From contig JBAZZX010000010.1 in NCBI GenBank assembly GCA_041658585.1, positions 1 to 64,000 of the forward strand: a DNA stretch of 64,000 bases, written 5' to 3'. The position numbers and the translations under genes were made by a program. Source of the DNA: DYFC01 sp041658585 (GTDB lineage Bacteria; Nitrospirota; Thermodesulfovibrionia; Thermodesulfovibrionales; SM23-35). The first letter of the stretch is position 1, and each line of letters starts with the position of its first letter. Shown piece by piece: positions 63,335 to 64,000 of this stretch. The notes under the pieces are model-generated. The model searched no databases. It was not told the origin of the DNA and worked only from the letters and a program-made list of their open reading frames with translations.

Positions 63335-64000
63335 ATGCCGTTACCAAGTATGAAAGACATTGAATCAGCGCAGCTTACCCTGAAATCTCCGTTGAAATTC
63401 AGATGCCATAAAGGGGTGAAGTGCTTTACTAAATGCTGCCGCAATATCAGTATTTTTTTAACCCCCTATGATATTGTGAGGATGAAGAAAAGGCTTAATA
63501 TGACGTCGTCCGAATTCCTGGACAAGTACACTGCGATGGACTATGATCCGAAAACATCACATCCCTTTGCAATACTGAAGCTGCTGGACGATAAAGAAAA
63601 GAGTTGTCCTTTTGTTACACCTGAAGGCTGTACTATTTACACTGACCGCCCTGCAAACTGCCGCTACTACCCTGTCGGCCAGGGGACTGTGAGAAAAGAC
63701 AGTGAAAAAGGGCCTGTGAACGAAGAGTTTTATTTTCTTATCAGGGAAACGCATTGTCTCGGATTTCATGAAGACGCCGAATGGACTATTGAATCATGGA
63801 AGGCAGACCAGGGCGTGGACGTGTATGATGAGATGAACAGGGAGTGGAAGGATGTGCAACTACGCAAACCTCACTTCGGTAAGCCGCTTGAACCTGAAAA
63901 ACAATCCCAGGTTTTCATGGCCAGTTATGACATGGATTCGTTTAAGAAGTATGTATTTGAAAGTAAGTTTCTTGAGATCTTCGATATCCCTGCGGAAGAG
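63335..64000 (+). CDS. YkgJ-family cysteine cluster protein, partial at window edge
   Basis: Starts at ATG 63335 with AAAGGA upstream and stays open for 222 codons to the end of the window. The YkgJ-type cluster FRCHKGVKCFTKCCRN at residues 23-38 gives CxxxxxCxxxCC, and later Cys (CPFVTPEGCTIYTDRP, ANCRYYP, THCLGF) are the metal-binding set of the family, former UPF0153. Function unknown; possibly zinc or iron binding. Not linked to hppA, since a terminator lies between. Confidence 0.85.
   Translation, partial: MPLPSMKDIESAQLTLKSPLKFRCHKGVKCFTKCCRNISIFLTPYDIVRMKKRLNMTSSEFLDKYTAMDYDPKTSHPFAILKLLDDKEKSCPFVTPEGCTIYTDRPANCRYYPVGQGTVRKDSEKGPVNEEFYFLIRETHCLGFHEDAEWTIESWKADQGVDVYDEMNREWKDVQLRKPHFGKPLEPEKQSQVFMASYDMDSFKKYVFESKFLEIFDIPAEE

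Overview
The window looks like chromosomal DNA of a Gram-negative, strictly anaerobic sulfate-reducing bacterium, most likely of the Nitrospirota (Thermodesulfovibrio-like) lineage. This is inferred from a complete adk-sat-aprB-aprA-qmoABC-hppA run, a meso-diaminopimelate type murein cluster, System II cytochrome c maturation and an outer-membrane beta-barrel candidate. No marker gene that fixes the phylum is present, so the lineage is a guess; the sulfate-respiration reading is firm apart from direction, because dsrAB is not in view.

Layout. 0.3-3.7 kb: kdpDE two-component pair without kdpFABC. 3.8-5.0 kb: a small graveyard of defence and toxin-antitoxin genes (YgiT-type zinc finger, AbiEi tail, AbiEii head) beside an intact AbrB/RelE pair. 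5.1-6.0 kb: a thiamine-binding MTH1187 protein and HU. 6.2-25.3 kb: a near-complete division and cell wall (dcw) cluster, mraZ to ftsZ, all on the plus strand, headed by a sigma70-type promoter whose start site lies in a three-repeat MraZ operator. It carries an extra D,D-carboxypeptidase with a lysine-rich tail. 25.7-26.9 kb: a type I restriction locus reduced to scars (hsdM', 'hsdS, rhuM). 27.1-33.8 kb: a nitrogen block on the minus strand (amt-glnA; Fis-like HTH, TIGR02001-like protein, amt, glnK) with two sigma54 promoters and a shared upstream dyad CTACAATTTTGTAG. 33.8-37.2 kb: tandem PilZ protein, PAS-LuxR regulator, ACT-malic enzyme.

37.2-39.1 kb: a yybP-ykoY manganese riboswitch leading an operon that ends in terC and contains an htpX scar, a frameshifted zinc-ribbon gene and an M48 lipoprotein fragment. 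39.2-43.2 kb: VKOR-thioredoxin fusion, ccsA, resB and a Cys-rich exported protein, a coherent cytochrome c/disulfide block. 43.5 kb: tRNA-Met(CAT). 43.7-50.4 kb: rod-shape cluster (mreBCD, mrdA, rodA) with a cysteine synthase inserted between mrdA and rodA. 50.6-63.2 kb: rdgB, then adk, sat, aprBA, qmoABC and hppA: sulfate activation, APS reduction, electron delivery from menaquinone, and recovery of the pyrophosphate made by Sat. The right edge cuts a YkgJ-type gene.

Two themes stand out beyond the ordinary genes. First, at least five accessory genes keep their ends but have lost internal sequence, while the core genes are intact. Second, several palindromic, MITE-like repeat families fill the spaces between operons, and related low-complexity DNA appears to be inserted in frame inside murD, murC and ddl. 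The best candidate for an undescribed system is the sigma54/dyad/stand-alone Fis-type HTH circuit over the ammonium genes. No CRISPR array, intact transposase gene or prophage was seen.
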